From an uncultured Ruminococcus sp. (lineage in GTDB: Bacteria; Bacillota; Clostridia; Oscillospirales; Ruminococcaceae), in NCBI GenBank assembly GCA_900554975.1, contig USJI01000025.1, positions 1 to 9,111 of the forward strand: a DNA stretch of 9,111 bases, in the 5' to 3' direction. Position 1 is the stretch's first letter. Each line of letters begins with the position of its first letter. A program made the translations under genes and the position numbers. Shown here piece after piece: positions 8,201 to 9,111 of the stretch. The notes under the pieces were generated by a model. It was not told the origin of the DNA. It did no database searches and saw only the letters and a program-made list of their open reading frames with translations.

Positions 8201-9009
8201 GCAAGATCATATCTCTTTGCATCAAAGAACAGATTGTTAAGATGTGACACAGCGCTTTCAACCGTCGGAGGTTCGCCCGGTCTGAGTTTCTTGTATACAT
8301 CAATAAGAGCGTCAGAATTATTCTTTGTTCCGTCCTTCTGAAGGATTGTCTGTGCAAGTCTGTCATCAGAGCCGAAAAGGTCAAAGATTTCTTCGTCAGT
8401 ACCCACGCCGATAGCTCTGATAAAAGTTGTCAGCGGTATTTTTCTGTTCTTGTCTATTCTTACATAAACAACATCGCTTGAATCCATTTCATATTCAAGC
8501 CATGCACCTCTGTTAGGAATAACAGTTGCCTTAAAAAGGTCCTTACCTGTCTTATCCTTTTCAAATGCGTAATAAACACCCGGTGAACGAACAAGCTGTG
8601 ATACGATAACACGCTCTGCACCGTTTATAATAAATGTTCCGCTTTCCGTCATAAGCGGAAAGTCGCCCATAAAGATTTCGCTTTCTTTAACATCGCCTGT
8701 TTCCTTGTTCCAGAGAGTTGCTGTAACTCTCAGCGGAGCGGCATAGGTAACATCTCTTTCCTTGCATTCCTCAATGGTATACTTCGGCTTGTCATCAATT
8801 TTATAATCAACAAAATTAAGCACAAGATTTCCATTGTAATCGGTTATAGCCGAAACGTCACGGAAAACCTCTTTAAGTCCTTCGTCCTTGAACCACTGAT
8901 AGGAATTTTTCTGCACCTCGATAAGATTCGGAATTTCAAGAGCCTCGTTGATCTTTCCAAAGCTCATTCTTACGTTCTTTCCAAGCTGCTGCGGCTTGAC
9001 ATTCACCAT
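5230..9009 (-). CDS. rpoB: DNA-directed RNA polymerase subunit beta
   Basis: Second-largest subunit of RNA polymerase, 1259 aa, forming the other side of the active-centre cleft. In order: protrusion and lobe (about 25-480); fork and rifampicin pocket (about 484-552) with [18 protein letters not shown] starting at 509; external domains (about 560-690); the hybrid-binding core with [10 protein letters not shown] at 801-810 (Glu805, Asp806) and [12 protein letters not shown] at 955-966, whose Lys957 and Lys965 match the active-site lysines of E. coli; and the C-terminal clamp segment with [20 protein letters not shown] from 1098. Residues matching E. coli Gln513, Asp516, His526 and Ser531 are unchanged, as expected for rifampicin sensitivity. 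Residues 1191-1259 form a strongly acidic tail. ATG at 9009 follows AAGGAGGT (9025-9018) by 8 nt. rpoC follows after 64 nt. Confidence 0.99.
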   Translation of the reverse strand: MVNVKPQQLGKNVRMSFGKINEALEIPNLIEVQKNSYQWFKDEGLKEVFRDVSAITDYNGNLVLNFVDYKIDDKPKYTIEECKERDVTYAAPLRVTATLWNKETGDVKESEIFMGDFPLMTESGTFIINGAERVIVSQLVRSPGVYYAFEKDKTGKDLFKATVIPNRGAWLEYEMDSSDVVYVRIDKNRKIPLTTFIRAIGVGTDEEIFDLFGSDDRLAQTILQKDGTKNNSDALIDVYKKLRPGEPPTVESAVSHLNNLFFDAKRYDLARFGRYKFNKKLGIGSRISGHILSRPVINPLTGEIMADEGEKLSFEKAMEIEQAGVYEAFLTVEAKEYFVTDTGENAIRMVEKEVKVIGNGMVDISGYVDFDVAQYDINEKVSFKVLKDILENSVDAEDLEENVKKRVDELVPKHIILDDIYATISYFLNLCEGVGTVDDIDHLGNRRIRSVGELLQNQFRIGFARMERVVKERMNLQSQDMETITPQALVNIRPITAAIKEFFGSSPLSQFMDQNNPLAELTHKRRLSALGPGGLSRDRAGFEVRDVHYSHYGRMCPIETPEGPNIGLISYLATFARINEYGFIEAPYRKVDKETGVVTNEVVYMTADVEDNFIVAQANEPMTEDGKFARARVNARYRDQILECDRDLIDYMDVSPKMVVSVATAMIPFLENDDANRALMGANMQRQAVPLLKTQRPYVGTGMEYKAAVDSGVCVLAKQDGTVYAVSADEIILKDEVGLEYRYKLTKFKRSNQGTCINQRPIVSVGEKVVKGQVLADGPATADGEVALGKNALIGFMTWEGYNYEDAVLLNENLVKNDVFTSIHIEEYEIECRDTKLGPEEITRDIPNVGDDALKDLDENGIIRIGAEVHAGDILVGKVTPKGETELTAEERLLRAIFGEKAREVRDNSLKVPHGESGIIVDVKVFTRENCDELSPGVNMLVRCYIAQKRKISVGDKMAGRHGNKGVVSRILPQEDMPFLPDGTPLDIVLNPLGVPSRMNIGQVLEVHLGMAAKALGWHVMTPVFDGAHEDDIRACFRAAGMDEDGKTVLYDGRTGEKFDNRVTVGYMYYLKLHHLVDDKIHARSVGPYSLVTQQPLGGKAQFGGQRFGEMEVWALEAYGAAYTLQEILTVKSDDTVGRVNTYEAIVKGQNVPKPGIPESFKVLIKELQSLCLDVRVLDENQEEIDLKQSFDDDDIIPQPVSFADENAEADSYTDSDMEDAGFSLEDGEEDDDVLGDLDDPDSDDMFSFDMSMDDDDEI
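5233..5439 (-). other. Acidic C-terminal tail of RpoB
   Basis: Residues 1191-1259 of beta hold 31 Asp/Glu out of 69 and no Lys, Arg or His, beginning [10 protein letters not shown] and ending DDDDEI. The stretch lies past the last conserved beta segment (about residue 1180), is low in complexity and is probably disordered. Acidic beta tails of varying length occur in Firmicutes. Its role here is unknown. Confidence 0.85.
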
Positions 9010-9111
9010 AGGCTGAGACCTCCTTGTTTTTTCACCGGCTTAATATCTCCATAGATCCATGCGAAAATAAATTCCGCTAAAAAAGTTCTTGACATATCAC
9101 CTGATTATGTG
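9010..9111 (-). promoter_or_regulatory. rpoB leader region
   Basis: This 102-nt stretch before rpoB holds the AAGGAGGT ribosome binding site (9025-9018) but no good sigma-A promoter on the minus strand, so rpoB is probably read from upstream, usually the rplJ-rplL genes, which lie outside the window. An AT-rich imperfect hairpin (9110-9092) is followed after 7 nt by six T residues (9084-9079). No gene end can be recognised at the edge. Confidence 0.5.

Noticed and set aside
9089..9094. TTGACA on the plus strand near the right edge as a -35 box
   Set aside because: A -10 box at 17-nt spacing would fall outside the window, and the site would point away from rpoB; it cannot be evaluated here.

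Overview
The window is a stretch of low-GC DNA with every gene on the minus strand, so it reads from right to left. It looks like a Firmicute of the class Clostridia, perhaps a gut Ruminococcus-like organism. The reasons are strong AGGAGG-type ribosome binding sites, near-perfect sigma-A promoters, beta and beta' subunits without the large gammaproteobacterial insertions, and a FucO-type alcohol dehydrogenase. The genus is inference from protein style only; no 16S or marker search was possible.

Right to left, the layout is as follows. (1) 9111-9010 is the leader of rpoB, with a strong ribosome binding site and a weak hairpin of unclear meaning. (2) 9009-5230 is rpoB, the RNA polymerase beta subunit of 1259 aa, ending in an unusually acidic tail. 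(3) 5229-5166 is a 64-nt spacer holding a strong hairpin without a U-run, followed by the rpoC ribosome binding site. (4) 5165-1434 is rpoC, the beta' subunit of 1243 aa, which starts with TTG and carries a cysteine-containing insertion near residues 183-236. (5) 1411-1382 is a clear intrinsic terminator ending the rpoBC operon.

Downstream of that terminator is an unrelated accessory unit. A perfect-consensus sigma-A promoter (1354-1326) drives a TetR/AcrR-type regulator (1277-660). Its frame is broken by one in-frame TAG, and its helix-turn-helix also looks three residues short, so it is called a pseudogene. After a 106-nt gap with its own sigma-A promoter and an operator-like inverted repeat over the -10 box comes fucO (553-1). 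This encodes lactaldehyde reductase (1,2-propanediol oxidoreductase) and is cut by the left edge of the window.

rpoB and rpoC together encode the catalytic core of RNA polymerase. The regulator and fucO may once have formed a regulator-target pair, but this is inference from adjacency and the operator-like repeat. I see no mobile element, CRISPR array, tRNA, rRNA or riboswitch, and no convincing new multi-gene system. The points most worth checking are the broken regulator and its promoters, the Cys-bearing beta' insertion, the acidic beta tail and the rpoB-rpoC intercistronic hairpin.
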